A DNA stretch of 64,000 nt from Streptococcus sp. 121 (GTDB lineage: Bacteria; Bacillota; Bacilli; Lactobacillales; Streptococcaceae), in NCBI RefSeq assembly GCF_016458205.1, contig NZ_JAEMED010000001.1, positions 1 to 64,000 on the forward strand, given 5' to 3'. The notes under the pieces were generated by a model, which saw nothing but the letters and a program-made list of their open reading frames with translations, was not told the DNA's origin and made no database searches. Of this stretch, positions 16,891 to 26,522 are shown piece by piece; within the stretch, counting starts at the first letter, position 1; every line of letters begins with the position of its first letter. A program made the position numbers and the translations under genes.

Positions 16891-17704
16891 ATACCAATTA
16901 ACCAAAGAAGATTTTAACCAAATTAATAAACGGAGTTTGTTCACCTTCCAATTAGGTTGGAACTATGAACGGATGCAGGCGTCTGGTTACCTCTATATGA
17001 TTCTTCCACAATTGCGGAAGATGTATGGAGATGGTACTGAAGAGCTTAAGCAAATGATGAAAACTCATACCCAGTTCTTTAATACATCCAACTTCTTCCA
17101 CACCATTGTAACCGGTATTGATATTGCTTTGGAAGAAAAAGAAGGAATTGCTTCTAAAGATGCTGTCTCTGGTATTAAAACCGCTTTGATGGGACCATTC
17201 GCAGCGATCGGGGATGCAATCTTTGCAGCTATCATTCCAGCCATCATGGGTGCGATTGCAGCTAACATGGCGATTGAAGGAAATCCAATTGGGGTTTTCC
17301 TATGGGTTGCCGTTTCGATGGCTATCAACGTCTTCCGTTGGAAACAATTGGAAATTGCCTATAAAGAAGGGGTATCCCTTGTGACAACCATGCAGTCACA
17401 CTTGGAAGCCTTGACTGATGCAGCTTCAGTGCTAGGGATCTTCATGGTTGGTGCTCTTATCGCAACCATGATCAATGTTAAAATTGCTGCAGTTCCTGAA
17501 GTATTTGGCGTTCAATTGGACATTCAAAATTACCTTGATATGATTATGCCACGGATGGTACCAGCCTTAATTGCTGGTGGAGTTTACTGGCTTCTTGGTA
17601 AAAAAGGAATGTCTTCAACAAAGGCTATCTTTATCGTCATTGCTATCATTGTTGCCCTATCAGCACTTGGACAAGCGATTGGTATGGATATCCTAACTAA
17701 ATAG
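16877..17704 (+). CDS. PTS EIID, mannose/fructose/sorbose class
   Basis: EIID of the mannose-class permease, about 275 residues, with the N-terminal FTFQLGWNYERMQASGYLY motif typical of the family and hydrophobic segments in the C-terminal half. The longer frame begins with a TTG at 16871; ATG 16877 is better placed, seven bases after GAGGAG (16864-16869), and overlaps the end of EIIC by 14 bases. A second ATG follows at 16880. Confidence 0.9.
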   Translation: MMKSKYQLTKEDFNQINKRSLFTFQLGWNYERMQASGYLYMILPQLRKMYGDGTEELKQMMKTHTQFFNTSNFFHTIVTGIDIALEEKEGIASKDAVSGIKTALMGPFAAIGDAIFAAIIPAIMGAIAANMAIEGNPIGVFLWVAVSMAINVFRWKQLEIAYKEGVSLVTTMQSHLEALTDAASVLGIFMVGALIATMINVKIAAVPEVFGVQLDIQNYLDMIMPRMVPALIAGGVYWLLGKKGMSSTKAIFIVIAIIVALSALGQAIGMDILTK

Positions 17705-17718
17705 AAAATGAGGTCCCT

Positions 17719-18132
17719 ATGGAAAAACAATTAATTTTGGTCAGTCATGGTCATTTCGCTACAGAGTTGAAAAAAAGTACGGAAATGATTATGGGACCAC
17801 AGGACAATATTCATGCGGTTGGACTCTTGGAGAGCGAGGGACCAGAAGACTTTCAAGCAAAAGTTGAAGCCATATTGGCAGCACATGAGGGAGATGAATT
17901 CGTTATCTTTGCAGATTTGCAAGGCGGAACCCCTTGTAATGTTGTCAGCCGCATGGTATTGGAAGGTGCCTCACTTGATATCTTCGCAGGCATGAACATG
18001 CCCATGGTCATTGCTTATCTCAACTATTTGTGGACTGGACAGGAAGCAGACTTTGTTGAGAAGGCACGGCAGAATACCCTACACGTCAATTCCCTCTTAT
18101 TTGGAGAGGACGATGATGATTTAGATGAGTAA
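17719..18132 (+). CDS. PTS EIIA, mannose/fructose/sorbose class
   Basis: A 137-residue EIIA-Man-type domain. His10 in LVSHGHFATEL is the residue phosphorylated by HPr. The motif FADLQGGTPCNVVSR is the usual dimer/active-site loop. The C-terminus is acidic (GEDDDDLDE). It is the last gene of the locus and is followed by a long hairpin terminator. Pneumococcal loci continue with agaS and galM here, whereas in this window agaS lies at the front. Confidence 0.92.
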   Translation: MEKQLILVSHGHFATELKKSTEMIMGPQDNIHAVGLLESEGPEDFQAKVEAILAAHEGDEFVIFADLQGGTPCNVVSRMVLEGASLDIFAGMNMPMVIAYLNYLWTGQEADFVEKARQNTLHVNSLLFGEDDDDLDE

Positions 18133-18189
18133 TGCTTATCCTAGATTGAGAAGGTAAGTCTTCTCCAAATCGTAGGAAAACATGGGCAG

Positions 18190-18251
18190 AAAGCTGATTT
18201 CTCAAGGTTTGTGGAAACTGGGAACCCGAACCTTAGAGAATCAGCTTTTTG
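18190..18251 (+). terminator. Terminator of the bgaC-PTS operon
   Basis: AAAGCTGATTTCTCAAGG pairs with CCTTAGAGAATCAGCTTT (one mismatch) around a ~23 nt loop and is followed by a T-rich tail. Confidence 0.75.
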
Positions 18252-18271
18252 TTTTTCCATTGAAGATAATG

Positions 18272-18377
18272 TAGAGTCTTTTAGTTTACTTTTAGTACAA
18301 GGCAGCGAGTCGTAGACAGTACTGAAGTACGGCAAGACGAGCTAACACAGTAATAAAAGATAAACTAAAAGACCATA
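18272..18377 (+). repeat. RUP-like element, short form, copy 1
   Basis: A 106 bp element with imperfect terminal inverted repeats (AGTCTTTTAGTTTACTTTTA at one end, rc of TAAAAGATAAACTAAAAGAC at the other). It interrupts a quinone-reductase gene: coding sequence of that gene resumes one base after the element ends and its first ~75 codons are missing. Size and TA-rich ends are like the pneumococcal RUP, a non-autonomous element thought to be moved by an IS630-type transposase. Confidence 0.85.
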
Positions 18378-19146
18378 GCTAGCGAGGACCCCAAGTTTTC
18401 GGTTGAGCAAGAGGTACTGGTGACGGGATATGGACTTGGGTTAACCACCCTGGCGGTTTTGCGGAATATGCTCGGGTGCCTGCGGACTGGGTGCTTCCTT
18501 TACCTGCAGGACTTAGTCTAAAGGATGCAATGGTTTATGGGACAGCAGGTGTGACGGCAGCCTTGTCTGTATTAGAATTGGAAGCAGCTGGGATGTCTCC
18601 AGAACAAAAGCCTAGAATTCTGGTGACCGGATCCAGTGTTGGTGTCGGGAGTCTTGCTCTACAATTTTTGGTGAAGGCAGGTTATGAGAATATTCAGGCC
18701 TTGGTCCGCAAAGATTACCAAGTTCCAGTTGTGAAAGACCTGAGAGCTCGTCACATTCTTTTTGTCTCTGATTTCGTTTCATCTGGGAAATCCTTGGAAA
18801 AACAAGAATTTGATTTGTGCTGGATACAGTAGGTGGAGCGGTGCTATCACGAGTGCTTTCCAAGATTGCCTATGGAGGTGCTGTCACATCTTGTGGTAAT
18901 GCCGGTGGTCTCGACCTGGAGACCACTGTTCTCCCTTTCATCCTCCGAGGAATTCGTCTCATTGGCATTGATTCTGTTGCCCTTGACCAAAAGAAACGGC
19001 AAGAAATATGGTCACTACTGGCCAATGAGTGGAAAATTTCAGGGAATGTGGCGGTTACAATGGTGAAGTTGGAGGCGGTTGTTGAGGTTGCCCAAGAACT
19101 TAAGGCTGGGCAGCATTTGGGGCGGACGATTGTAGAGATTTCTTGA
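18378..19146 (+). pseudogene. Broken YhdH-type zinc-free MDR quinone/acryloyl-CoA reductase
   Basis: Three frames together spell most of a YhdH/AcuI-type reductase: SEDPKFSVEQEVLVTGYGLG (18380-18439), then HPGGFAEYARVPADWVLPLP, the NADPH-binding VTGSSVGVGSLALQFL, and after a second break LDTVGGAVLSRVLS to the C-terminus GRTIVEIS. A one-base deletion of a G near 18441 and another near 18817 break the frame, and the first ~75 residues are lost at the RUP-like element. Three independent lesions mean it is not functional. Confidence 0.9.
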
Positions 19147-19202
19147 CAAGAATATAGGAAATCTATATAGTAGAAACAGACATAAGGAAAGGAGGTTGGT
19201 TG

Positions 19203-19718
19203 ATGAATCAAGGCAGTAAATGGGGAGTGATGACTTCGGCTTTTATCTCCATATCAGTAGGGATCTTTCTATTTTTAAACCCAAGGACCAACCTCATGAC
19301 CATCTCCTGGCTCCTATCCGTTTCGGTACTGTTCAACGGAATCGCCGGTTTATATTTCTACCGAGGATTGCCGAGTCTGGCAAAGTCTCTTTGGTTGTTA
19401 CTGGCTGCGGGATTAGAAATCTTAATCGGGGCTTATCTGCTACTTGGTGGATTTCTCAACCTTCCCGTCCTCATTCCAACGATCTTAGGAATTTGGCTGG
19501 TGGTGCTTTCTCTGATTCGCTTTGGTCAAGCCCTAGGTCTGCGCAAGGAAGTTCCTATTCTGACTAACTATTTATTTTGGTCCAGTATGCTTGGGGTTGT
19601 TTTAGGTTTCTTTCTGATCAACCACCCTATGGTTGGAGGTGGTGTTGCAGCCCTTTTAGTTGCCTCTGCCTTTGTTTATGCGGGTTTGGTACAATTGATG
19701 AAAGTGTTGAATAGTTAA
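19203..19718 (+). CDS. DUF308/HdeD-like membrane protein
   Basis: A 172-residue integral membrane protein with about six hydrophobic segments in three pairs, as in the HdeD/DUF308 family. No catalytic residues are recognisable and its role is unknown. A TTGACA at 19143-19148, overlapping the end of the pseudogene, with a TATATA about 18 bases on, is a possible promoter; AAGGAGG precedes the ATG at 19203. Confidence 0.75.
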   Translation: MNQGSKWGVMTSAFISISVGIFLFLNPRTNLMTISWLLSVSVLFNGIAGLYFYRGLPSLAKSLWLLLAAGLEILIGAYLLLGGFLNLPVLIPTILGIWLVVLSLIRFGQALGLRKEVPILTNYLFWSSMLGVVLGFFLINHPMVGGGVAALLVASAFVYAGLVQLMKVLNS

Positions 19719-19722
19719 AGTT

Positions 19723-19743
19723 GCTGGGGTCTCCCAGCTTTTT
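19723..19743 (+). terminator. Terminator after the DUF308 gene
   Basis: GCTGGG / CCCAGC with a GTCT loop followed by T5, five bases after the stop codon. Confidence 0.8.
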
Positions 19744-19753
19744 AAAGGGAAAA

Positions 19754-20344
19754 ATGATGAAAAATCAGGTATTGGTTCGTCAAATTATGGATGATGCTAT
19801 GAACCATGAGTATACGAAACAAGGAATAGCTCCACTATTTCAAGTGCCAGCGTCTGCCAAGATCGTACTCATTGGCCAGGCTCCTGGAATAAGGGCCCAA
19901 GAGATTCAGACCTTGTTTCATGATCCGAGTGGGGATCGGCTCCGACAATGGATGGGGGTTGATACGGATTGGTTTTATAATTCTGGACAATTAGCAATTT
20001 TACCCATGGATTTTTATTTTCCGGGAAAAGGAAAAAGTGGAGATTTACCACCCCGAAAAGGTTTTGCCGAAAAATGGCATCCTCTCTGCTTGAAGCATTT
20101 AAAAGAAGTAGAGTTAACTATTTTAATGGGTACGTATGCTCAAAAATGCTATCTAGGAGGGCAAGACGGGGCAAGCTTAACGGAGACGGTTCGAAACTAC
20201 TCGGATTACCTCCCCAGCTTTTTTCCAATTATTCATCCATCTCCCCGGAATAATATCTGGCTTAAAAAGCATCCTTGGTTTGAAGCAGAAGTCATCCCAG
20301 ACTTGCAAAAAAGGATCCGTGAAATCATAGCTTGTCACCAATAA
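19754..20344 (+). CDS. Uracil-DNA glycosylase superfamily protein
   Basis: About 196 residues from ATG 19754. The UDG-superfamily signature is visible as VLIGQAPGIRAQEIQTLF (water-activating loop) and, near the C-terminus, FFPIIHPSPRNNIWLKKHPWF (the HPSPRN leucine-loop region). It would remove uracil or related bases from DNA, but this subfamily is little characterised. The reading frame extends upstream to 19721 across the terminator; the ATG after AAAGGGAAAA is the sensible start. Confidence 0.85.
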   Translation: MMKNQVLVRQIMDDAMNHEYTKQGIAPLFQVPASAKIVLIGQAPGIRAQEIQTLFHDPSGDRLRQWMGVDTDWFYNSGQLAILPMDFYFPGKGKSGDLPPRKGFAEKWHPLCLKHLKEVELTILMGTYAQKCYLGGQDGASLTETVRNYSDYLPSFFPIIHPSPRNNIWLKKHPWFEAEVIPDLQKRIREIIACHQ

Positions 20345-20423
20345 AGCAAACGTTTTCCTCTTTTCATAAAGGGCGTTTTTTGGTATACTGAATCTAGTAG
20401 AAAAATCGAAGGAGTTCGAAAAA

Positions 20424-21383
20424 ATGGAGAAGAAAATTATTGGAATTGACCTCGGTGGAACATCCGTTAAATTTGCAATTTTGACCCAGGCGGGTGAGAT
20501 TCAAGAAAAATGGTCGATCAAAACCAACATCCTTGATGAGGGTAGCCATATTGTAGATGATATGATCGCTTCCATTCAACACCGTTTGGAACTCTTGAAC
20601 TTAAGTGCTGAAAATTTCCTTGGAATCGGGATGGGATCTCCAGGCGTTGTTGATCGTAAAGCGGGTACTGTTGTAGGTGCATATAATCTGAACTGGAAAA
20701 CGCTGCAACCTGTCAAAGAACAGATGGAAGCAGGCCTCGGCATACCATTCTTTATCGATAACGACGCCAACGTAGCAGCCCTTGGTGAACAATGGGTAGG
20801 TGCCGGAAGCAATGATCCAGATGTAATCTTTATGACTCTTGGTACTGGTGTTGGTGGTGGTGTCATTGCTGATGGAAATCTGATTCATGGAGTCGCAGGT
20901 GCCGGTGGAGAATTGGGACATATTGTTGTCGATTTTGATCAACCAATTATGTGTACCTGTGGGAAACCGGGTTGTTTGGAAACCGTTGCTTCTGCGACTG
21001 GTATTGTCAACCTGACTCGTCGTTATGCAGACGAGTATGCTGGAGATGCTCGTTTAAAACAATTAATCGATGATGGGGATGATGTAACGGCTAAACTTGT
21101 TTTCGACCTAGCTAAAGAAGGGGATGAGTTGGCCTTGATTGTTTACCGTAATTTCTCTCGTTACCTTGGAATAGCTTGTGCCAACATTGCTAGCATTCTA
21201 AACCCATCTACAATTGTTATCGGTGGAGGGGTTTCTGCAGCTGGAGAATTCCTTTTGAAAGGTGTGGAAGAAGTCTTCAAAGCGAATGCCTTCCCACAAG
21301 TAGCGAGTTCCACCAAATTATCCTTGGCTCAATTGGGCAATGACGCAGGTGTCATTGGTGCTGCTTCATTGGTTCGCCAATAA
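20424..21383 (+). CDS. glk: Glucokinase, ROK family
   Basis: A 319-residue ROK-family glucokinase that phosphorylates glucose with ATP. The phosphate-binding DLGGTSVKFAIL is at the N-terminus, DNDANVAALGE carries the catalytic aspartate, and the zinc-binding CTCGKPGCLE lies near residue 178. Length and sequence are typical of streptococcal Glk. A TATACT -10 lies about 40 bases before the ATG, and GCAAACGTTTTCC at 20347 resembles a weak cre with two mismatches. Confidence 0.93.
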   Translation: MEKKIIGIDLGGTSVKFAILTQAGEIQEKWSIKTNILDEGSHIVDDMIASIQHRLELLNLSAENFLGIGMGSPGVVDRKAGTVVGAYNLNWKTLQPVKEQMEAGLGIPFFIDNDANVAALGEQWVGAGSNDPDVIFMTLGTGVGGGVIADGNLIHGVAGAGGELGHIVVDFDQPIMCTCGKPGCLETVASATGIVNLTRRYADEYAGDARLKQLIDDGDDVTAKLVFDLAKEGDELALIVYRNFSRYLGIACANIASILNPSTIVIGGGVSAAGEFLLKGVEEVFKANAFPQVASSTKLSLAQLGNDAGVIGAASLVRQ

Positions 21384-21390
21384 TAAAAAA

Positions 21391-21450
21391 GAGAGTGAGT
21401 CAGAACGATTTTTACAAATAAAATCGTTCGTCGTCTCACTCTCTTCTATC
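21391..21450 (+). terminator. Long hairpin between glk and thyA
   Basis: GAGAGTGAG (21391-21399) pairs with CTCACTCTC (21435-21443) and, inside, AACGATTTT with AAAATCGTT. The tail is T-rich but mixed, so it is a strong hairpin with moderate terminator quality. Confidence 0.6.
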
Positions 21451-21468
21451 TTAAAAAGGAAATAGGCA

Positions 21469-22308
21469 ATGACACGCGCAGACAAAATTTTTAAAAGCAA
21501 TATTCGGAAAATCTTAGATGAAGGTGTGATGAGCGAACTGGCTAGGCCTCAGTACAAGGATGGACGAACTGCCCATTCAAAATACATCACTGGTTCCTTT
21601 GCTGAATATGATTTAGCTAAGGGGGATTTTCCCATTACCAGTCTCCGACCAATTCCAATTAAATCAGCGATTAAAGAGATTTTATGGATTTACCAAGATC
21701 AATCCAATAATCTAGACCTTTTAAATGAAAAATATGGCGTTCGCTACTGGAATGATTGGGAAGTTGGGGATACCGGGACAATCGGGCAGCGATATGGGGC
21801 TGTTGTAAAAGAGCACCGAATAATAGACCGTATCTTAGAACAGCTAGCAGAAAACCCTTGGAATCGCCGGAATGTCATTTCGCTATGGGATTACCAGGCT
21901 TTTGACCAGACAGAAGGTCTTTTACCTTGTGCTTTTCAAACCATGTTTGATGTTCGTCGGGTAGGGGAAGATCTCTATTTGGATGCTACTTTAACACAGC
22001 GTTCCAATGATATGCTGGTGGCCCATCATATTAATGCCATGCAGTATGTTGCCTTGCAAATGATGATTGCCAAGCATTTTGGTTGGAAGGTCGGTAAATT
22101 CTTTTACTTTGTCAACAACCTGCATATTTATGATAATCAGTTTGAACAAGCAGAAGAGCTACTGCGTCGTACGGCCCCTGAACAGACTCCACGCTTAGTT
22201 TTGAATGTCCCAGATGGAACGAATTTTTATGATATTAGGATTGAAGATTTTGAATTGGTCGGTTATGATCCAGTTCAACCACAATTGAAATTTGATTTAG
22301 CAATATGA
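21469..22308 (+). CDS. thyA: Thymidylate synthase
   Basis: A 279-residue thymidylate synthase making dTMP from dUMP with methylenetetrahydrofolate. Cys154 in [14 protein letters not shown] is the nucleophile; [18 protein letters not shown] and the C-terminal Ile are typical. Its stop codon overlaps the start of mutY (ATGA at 22305-22308), so the two are translationally coupled. Confidence 0.96.
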   Translation: MTRADKIFKSNIRKILDEGVMSELARPQYKDGRTAHSKYITGSFAEYDLAKGDFPITSLRPIPIKSAIKEILWIYQDQSNNLDLLNEKYGVRYWNDWEVGDTGTIGQRYGAVVKEHRIIDRILEQLAENPWNRRNVISLWDYQAFDQTEGLLPCAFQTMFDVRRVGEDLYLDATLTQRSNDMLVAHHINAMQYVALQMMIAKHFGWKVGKFFYFVNNLHIYDNQFEQAEELLRRTAPEQTPRLVLNVPDGTNFYDIRIEDFELVGYDPVQPQLKFDLAI

Positions 22309-23453
22309 TTAATTTTAAAAAATATGGAATCGAAATGTGGCCTGAAGAGAAAATTCAGGCCTTTCGGTTGGCCTTGCTGACTTGGTATGACCAAGAAAAA
22401 AGAGATTTGCCCTGGAGGGAAAATATAGACCCTTATCGCATCTGGGTTTCGGAAATTATGTTGCAACAAACTCGTGTCGATACTGTTATCCCTTATTTTC
22501 ATCGCTTCTTGAAGACTTTTCCAACTATCCAAGATTTAGCTGCTGCGGAAGAAGAGCTTCTGTTAAAAACTTGGGAAGGTTTAGGCTATTACTCCCGCGT
22601 TCGAAATATGCAGATTGCAGCTCAAACCATGGTTGAGGACTATCACGGAAAATTCCCTGAGACTATTGAAGAGATTCGCAAACTAAAAGGGATTGGTCCC
22701 TATACTGCAGGTGCCATAGCAAGTATCGCTTTTAACTTACCGGAACCTGCTGTGGATGGTAATGTTATGCGAGTGTTGGCGCGGCTTTTTGAAGTTGATT
22801 TGGACATTGGAAATCCAAGTAATCGGAAGGTTTTTCAGGTTATGATGGAGGTTTTGATTGACCCTAAAAGACCTGGTGATTTTAATCAAGCTTTGATGGA
22901 TTTGGGATCAGATATTGAAGCACCAGTTAATCCAAGACCAGAAGACAGTCCTGTTAAAGAATTTTCAGCAGCCTACAAACATGGAACCATGGACAAATAT
23001 CCTATTAAAGCACCCAAGAAAAAACCAATTTCCATTTATTTGAAGGCCTTTGTTCTACAAAATCAAGAGGGAAAATTTCTTCTTGAAAAAAATGACCATA
23101 GTAAACTTTTGGCAGGTTTTTGGCATTTCCCCTTGTTGGAAGTAGAAGAAGAACAAGAATTGAACTTATTCAATCCCGTATCTGAAGGAAATGACGTTTT
23201 AGATGCACGTACAAGACTGGAGGCTGATTATCCTTTCGCTATTGACTGGGAAGAGATCACTTTGCCACAAGTAAAACATGTCTTTAGCCACCGCAAATGG
23301 CATGTTGACATCCTGCTAGGTCACGTGCGAGGGAATCCAGACGTACCGGAAGGTAGCCTCTGGGTTTCTGCAGAGGATTTCAGTTCCTATCCCTTTGCGA
23401 GACCTCAGCAAAAAATTTGGGAAATAGTCGAAAGCAATCTCAAAGCAACATAA
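22305..23453 (+). CDS. mutY: Adenine DNA glycosylase MutY, lacking the iron-sulfur cluster ligands
   Basis: A 382-residue MutY that excises adenine opposite 8-oxoguanine. Glu50 in [12 protein letters not shown] and Asp151 in [10 protein letters not shown] are the catalytic residues, and [14 protein letters not shown] is the helix-hairpin-helix. A C-terminal NUDIX-like domain (from about residue 245) recognises 8-oxoG. The region after [20 protein letters not shown], where four cysteines normally bind a [4Fe-4S] cluster, has no cysteine at all. This clusterless type is known from some lactic acid bacteria. Confidence 0.93.
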   Translation: MINFKKYGIEMWPEEKIQAFRLALLTWYDQEKRDLPWRENIDPYRIWVSEIMLQQTRVDTVIPYFHRFLKTFPTIQDLAAAEEELLLKTWEGLGYYSRVRNMQIAAQTMVEDYHGKFPETIEEIRKLKGIGPYTAGAIASIAFNLPEPAVDGNVMRVLARLFEVDLDIGNPSNRKVFQVMMEVLIDPKRPGDFNQALMDLGSDIEAPVNPRPEDSPVKEFSAAYKHGTMDKYPIKAPKKKPISIYLKAFVLQNQEGKFLLEKNDHSKLLAGFWHFPLLEVEEEQELNLFNPVSEGNDVLDARTRLEADYPFAIDWEEITLPQVKHVFSHRKWHVDILLGHVRGNPDVPEGSLWVSAEDFSSYPFARPQQKIWEIVESNLKAT

Positions 23454-23455
23454 AA

Positions 23456-23499
23456 AGGGTTCCAAGTCCACATTAACTGTGGATTTGAAACTCTTTTTC
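23456..23499 (+). terminator. Terminator after mutY
   Basis: GGGTTCCAAGTCCACA pairs with TGTGGATTTGAAACTC (one bulge) and is followed by TTTTTC. Confidence 0.8.
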
Positions 23500-23502
23500 T
23501 TA

Positions 23503-23608
23503 TATACTCTTTTAGTTTATCTTTTATTACTGAGTTAGCTCGTCTTGCCGTACTTTAGTACTGCCTGCGACTCGCTGCCTTGTACTAAAAGCAAACTAAA
23601 AGACTATA
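23503..23608 (-). repeat. RUP-like element, short form, copy 2
   Basis: A 106 bp copy in the orientation opposite to copy 1, bounded by TATACTCTTTTAGTTTATC and AAACTAAAAGACTATA. Its right end supplies the last codon and the stop codon of the M48 peptidase gene. Confidence 0.88.
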
Positions 23609-24446
23609 GCATTTTCCCGTGAACATCCCAACCTTTTTCTTCTGTTTCCTTAATTGCTTGGATACGACGGAAACCCACGGCATGGTCAGCCATGAAATTG
23701 GAGTATTTGAGCCAGAATCCGTCTTTATGATTATCGACTGATCGGATGAACTCATCAAAATCCACTTTTGAATACAGATTTTTACCCGCTGAGAGAACCA
23801 TCATGGAACGCTTACCTTCAGGTGCATAGTAGTAACCACATCGGTCAGCTGTCCATTCTTGGGCACGTGTGAGAGATTTCTCTAAGAAGAGCATTTTAGC
23901 TACAGGTTGAAGAATAGTCCGCCAAGCAGAGACGTGCCCACATTTGATATGTCCAAGTTCATGTGCAAGAATAAAGGCAATGCCTTCAAAATCATTTTCT
24001 TTATAAGCGATGTCCATTAAATCAGAATAAAGGACTACGTAGCCTTTGTGAAGTTGGCATTTGGATGCAAAAGCATTCAAGGTTCCGTCACCATTTTTAA
24101 GGTAAAGACGCGGAATTTCTGCCATGACACCTTTTCCATTTCCAAAGCCCATTTCTTTTGCTAATCCAACATAGACTTGGTAGATTTCAGGAAATTGCTT
24201 TTCAGTAATTTCAACACCATTGGTAATTTCTTTCCAATAATGGTGTCTGAAAATGACAATGACCGCTAAAAATGGGGATAGCGCACCAATTAAAATAGGC
24301 ACGGCCCAATCTTCCAGTGGTGATTCTAGGACAAAAACACTCACGAATACAGCTATCCAAGCAAGGATAGTCAGTACGATACATAAGACAATCATCGGCA
24401 TTTCCGCTCGATGACGAAGCTCTTTAACAGTTATATTTGGTTTCAT
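23604..24446 (-). CDS. M48-family metallopeptidase, membrane anchored
   Basis: A 280-residue protein with two hydrophobic segments near the N-terminus (about 18-42 and 48-68) and a zinc-protease motif HELGH at 162-166 followed by the Glu region RAQEWTADRCGYYY, as in M48/HtpX-like peptidases. The catalytic domain probably faces the cytoplasm. The last codon and the TAG stop lie in the terminal repeat of a RUP-like element, so the original C-terminus may have been different. It is a single gene. Confidence 0.82.
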   Translation of the reverse strand: MKPNITVKELRHRAEMPMIVLCIVLTILAWIAVFVSVFVLESPLEDWAVPILIGALSPFLAVIVIFRHHYWKEITNGVEITEKQFPEIYQVYVGLAKEMGFGNGKGVMAEIPRLYLKNGDGTLNAFASKCQLHKGYVVLYSDLMDIAYKENDFEGIAFILAHELGHIKCGHVSAWRTILQPVAKMLFLEKSLTRAQEWTADRCGYYYAPEGKRSMMVLSAGKNLYSKVDFDEFIRSVDNHKDGFWLKYSNFMADHAVGFRRIQAIKETEEKGWDVHGKML

Positions 24447-24583
24447 ATTTCCCTCCGTTCCCTACTATACAAGAAAAGATTAAAATCGTCAATTCTGTTT
24501 TTTTTGAATTTTACGGAAATAGATCATTCGAAAGTGATAATCTCTTAAGTGAATCGACTATGAAAATGTCCTCTATGTTACTA

Positions 24584-24689
24584 TATACTTTTTTAGTTTA
24601 TCTTTTATTACTGTGTTAGCTCGTCTTGCCGTACTTTAGTACTGCCTGCGACTCGCTGCCTTATACTAAAAGCAAACTAAAAGACTATA
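24584..24689 (-). repeat. RUP-like element, short form, copy 3
   Basis: A 106 bp copy almost identical in the middle to copy 2 (same CGTACTTTAGTACTGCC core). It lies in the 333-base gap between the M48 gene and pgm, the rest of which shows only the M48 upstream region and the pgm terminator. Confidence 0.88.
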
Positions 24690-24739
24690 AAAAACGAGCT
24701 GCTGTAAAATTAGAGATATTCTTACGTCATGTAAGCAAG

Positions 24740-24775
24740 AAAAAGCCCTTGGAGTGTAAACACTCTAGGGCTTTT
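24740..24775 (-). terminator. Terminator of pgm
   Basis: AAAAGCCCT / AGGGCTTTT with inner AGTGT / ACACT pairing, directly downstream of the pgm stop codon in the minus direction and ending in a T-run. Confidence 0.85.
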
Positions 24776-24779
24776 AAGC

Positions 24780-26498
24780 TTATTTAATAAAAGCGTTAAT
24801 CTCAGCTTCAATAGCAGTGATTTTTGCTTCAGCGTCTTCATTGGATTGGCCAACGACTGCTAGGTAGAATTTAATTTTTGGTTCGGTACCTGAAGGGCGA
24901 ACTGCAATCCAAGATCCGTCTTCCAAGGTATATTTGAGAACATCACTTGGAGGTGTTGTAAGAGCAGTAACTTGACCTTGTGCATCTATTGCGGTTAATT
25001 CTTTGAAGTCTTCGGTTAGAACAACTGGGCTTTGGTTGAAGCTGTTTGGAGCTTGTTCACGGAATTTACCCATGATGGCTTTAATGTGAGCAGCTCCGTC
25101 GACACCAGAAAGGGTAACAGAGATTGTTTTCTCAGCATAGTAGCCGTATTCTTTGTAGATTTCTTCGATTCCATCTGCTAGGGTTAAGCCACGGGAACGG
25201 AAGTAGGCAGCGATTTCAGCTACGATGAGAACAGCTTGAATGGCATCTTTATCACGAACAAACGGTTTGATGAGGTAACCGAAGCTTTCTTCAAATCCAA
25301 AGAGGTAGGTGTGGCTACCAGTATCTTCAAATTCTTGAATCTTTTCAGCAATAAATTTGAATCCGGTCAAGACATTGAACATGGTAGCGCCATAGCTTTC
25401 GGCAATTTTTGTCACCAAGTCTGTGGACACAATGGATTTAGCCAAGGCGGCATTGCTTGGAAGGGTGCCAGCAGATTTGTGCGCTTCCAAGATATATTTA
25501 GCGATGAGGGCACCGATTTGGTTACCAGAAAGGTTTTTATAGGAACCGTCCGCTTGCAAGACTTCAACACCAAGACGGTCTGCATCTGGGTCTGTTGCAA
25601 TCAATACATCCGCACCCACTTCACGTCCCAATTCTTCCGCCAGGGCAAAGGCTGCTTGACTTTCAGGGTTTGGAGATTTAACAGTAGAGAAGTCTGGGTC
25701 AGCTGTTAGCTGGCTTTCAACTAATTGTACGGAATCAAATCCTGCTTGGGCAAGGGCCCGACGAGCCAACATTTCACCAGTTCCGTGAAGTGGGGTATAG
25801 ACTATCTTCATGTCTTTACCATACTCTTCAATCAATTTAGGATTGATGGTAACTGTTTGAACTTCCTTGAGGTATTCTGCATCGACTGCTTCCCCAATAA
25901 TTTCAATGAGATTGCTTTCTTGAGCAGCTTCTGCATCTGCAACTTCAATGCTAAACGGATCTGAGATTTCACGGATGAAATCGGTCAGGGCATCTGCATC
26001 TGCTGGTGGCATTTGTCCACCATCTTCTCCATATACCTTGTAACCGTTGAAAGGTGCAGGGTTGTGTGATGCGGTGATCATGATACCCGCAAAGGCGTTG
26101 AGGTGGCGAACTGCGAAGGACAATTCCGGAGTTGGACGAAGGCTTTCAAAAACATAAGATTTGATGCCATGCTGGGCCAGAACAGCGGCAGATTCCATCG
26201 CAAACTCAGGAGAGAAGTGACGGCTATCATAGGCAATGGCTACACCACGCGCCTTGAATTCTTCCCCTTTGCTTTCAATCAGACGAGCTAAACCTTCTGT
26301 TGCCTGACGCACAACAAAGATATTGATGCGGTTCGTACCAGCTCCGATAATACCACGCATACCCGCAGTACCGAACTCTAGATTGGTATAAAAGGCATCT
26401 TCTTTTTGCTTGTCATCCATAGCTTCCAATTCTTCGCGGAGGTAAGCTGGAAGGTTTTCTTGTTCAAGCCAGTTTTGGTAAGATTCTAAATAGGTCAT
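24780..26498 (-). CDS. pgm: Phosphoglucomutase (alpha-D-phosphohexomutase)
   Basis: A 572-residue enzyme interconverting glucose 1- and 6-phosphate, feeding UDP-glucose and capsule or polymer synthesis. The active-site TASHNP with phosphoserine Ser144 is at 142-147, the metal loop DPDADR near 295, and the C-terminal phosphate-binding RPSGTEPKIK near 540. The size is typical of the streptococcal long-chain family. It has its own promoter overlapping a cre-like site. Confidence 0.95.
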   Translation of the reverse strand: MTYLESYQNWLEQENLPAYLREELEAMDDKQKEDAFYTNLEFGTAGMRGIIGAGTNRINIFVVRQATEGLARLIESKGEEFKARGVAIAYDSRHFSPEFAMESAAVLAQHGIKSYVFESLRPTPELSFAVRHLNAFAGIMITASHNPAPFNGYKVYGEDGGQMPPADADALTDFIREISDPFSIEVADAEAAQESNLIEIIGEAVDAEYLKEVQTVTINPKLIEEYGKDMKIVYTPLHGTGEMLARRALAQAGFDSVQLVESQLTADPDFSTVKSPNPESQAAFALAEELGREVGADVLIATDPDADRLGVEVLQADGSYKNLSGNQIGALIAKYILEAHKSAGTLPSNAALAKSIVSTDLVTKIAESYGATMFNVLTGFKFIAEKIQEFEDTGSHTYLFGFEESFGYLIKPFVRDKDAIQAVLIVAEIAAYFRSRGLTLADGIEEIYKEYGYYAEKTISVTLSGVDGAAHIKAIMGKFREQAPNSFNQSPVVLTEDFKELTAIDAQGQVTALTTPPSDVLKYTLEDGSWIAVRPSGTEPKIKFYLAVVGQSNEDAEAKITAIEAEINAFIK

Positions 26499-26522
26499 AC
26501 TATAATCTCCTTTTGTTATATT

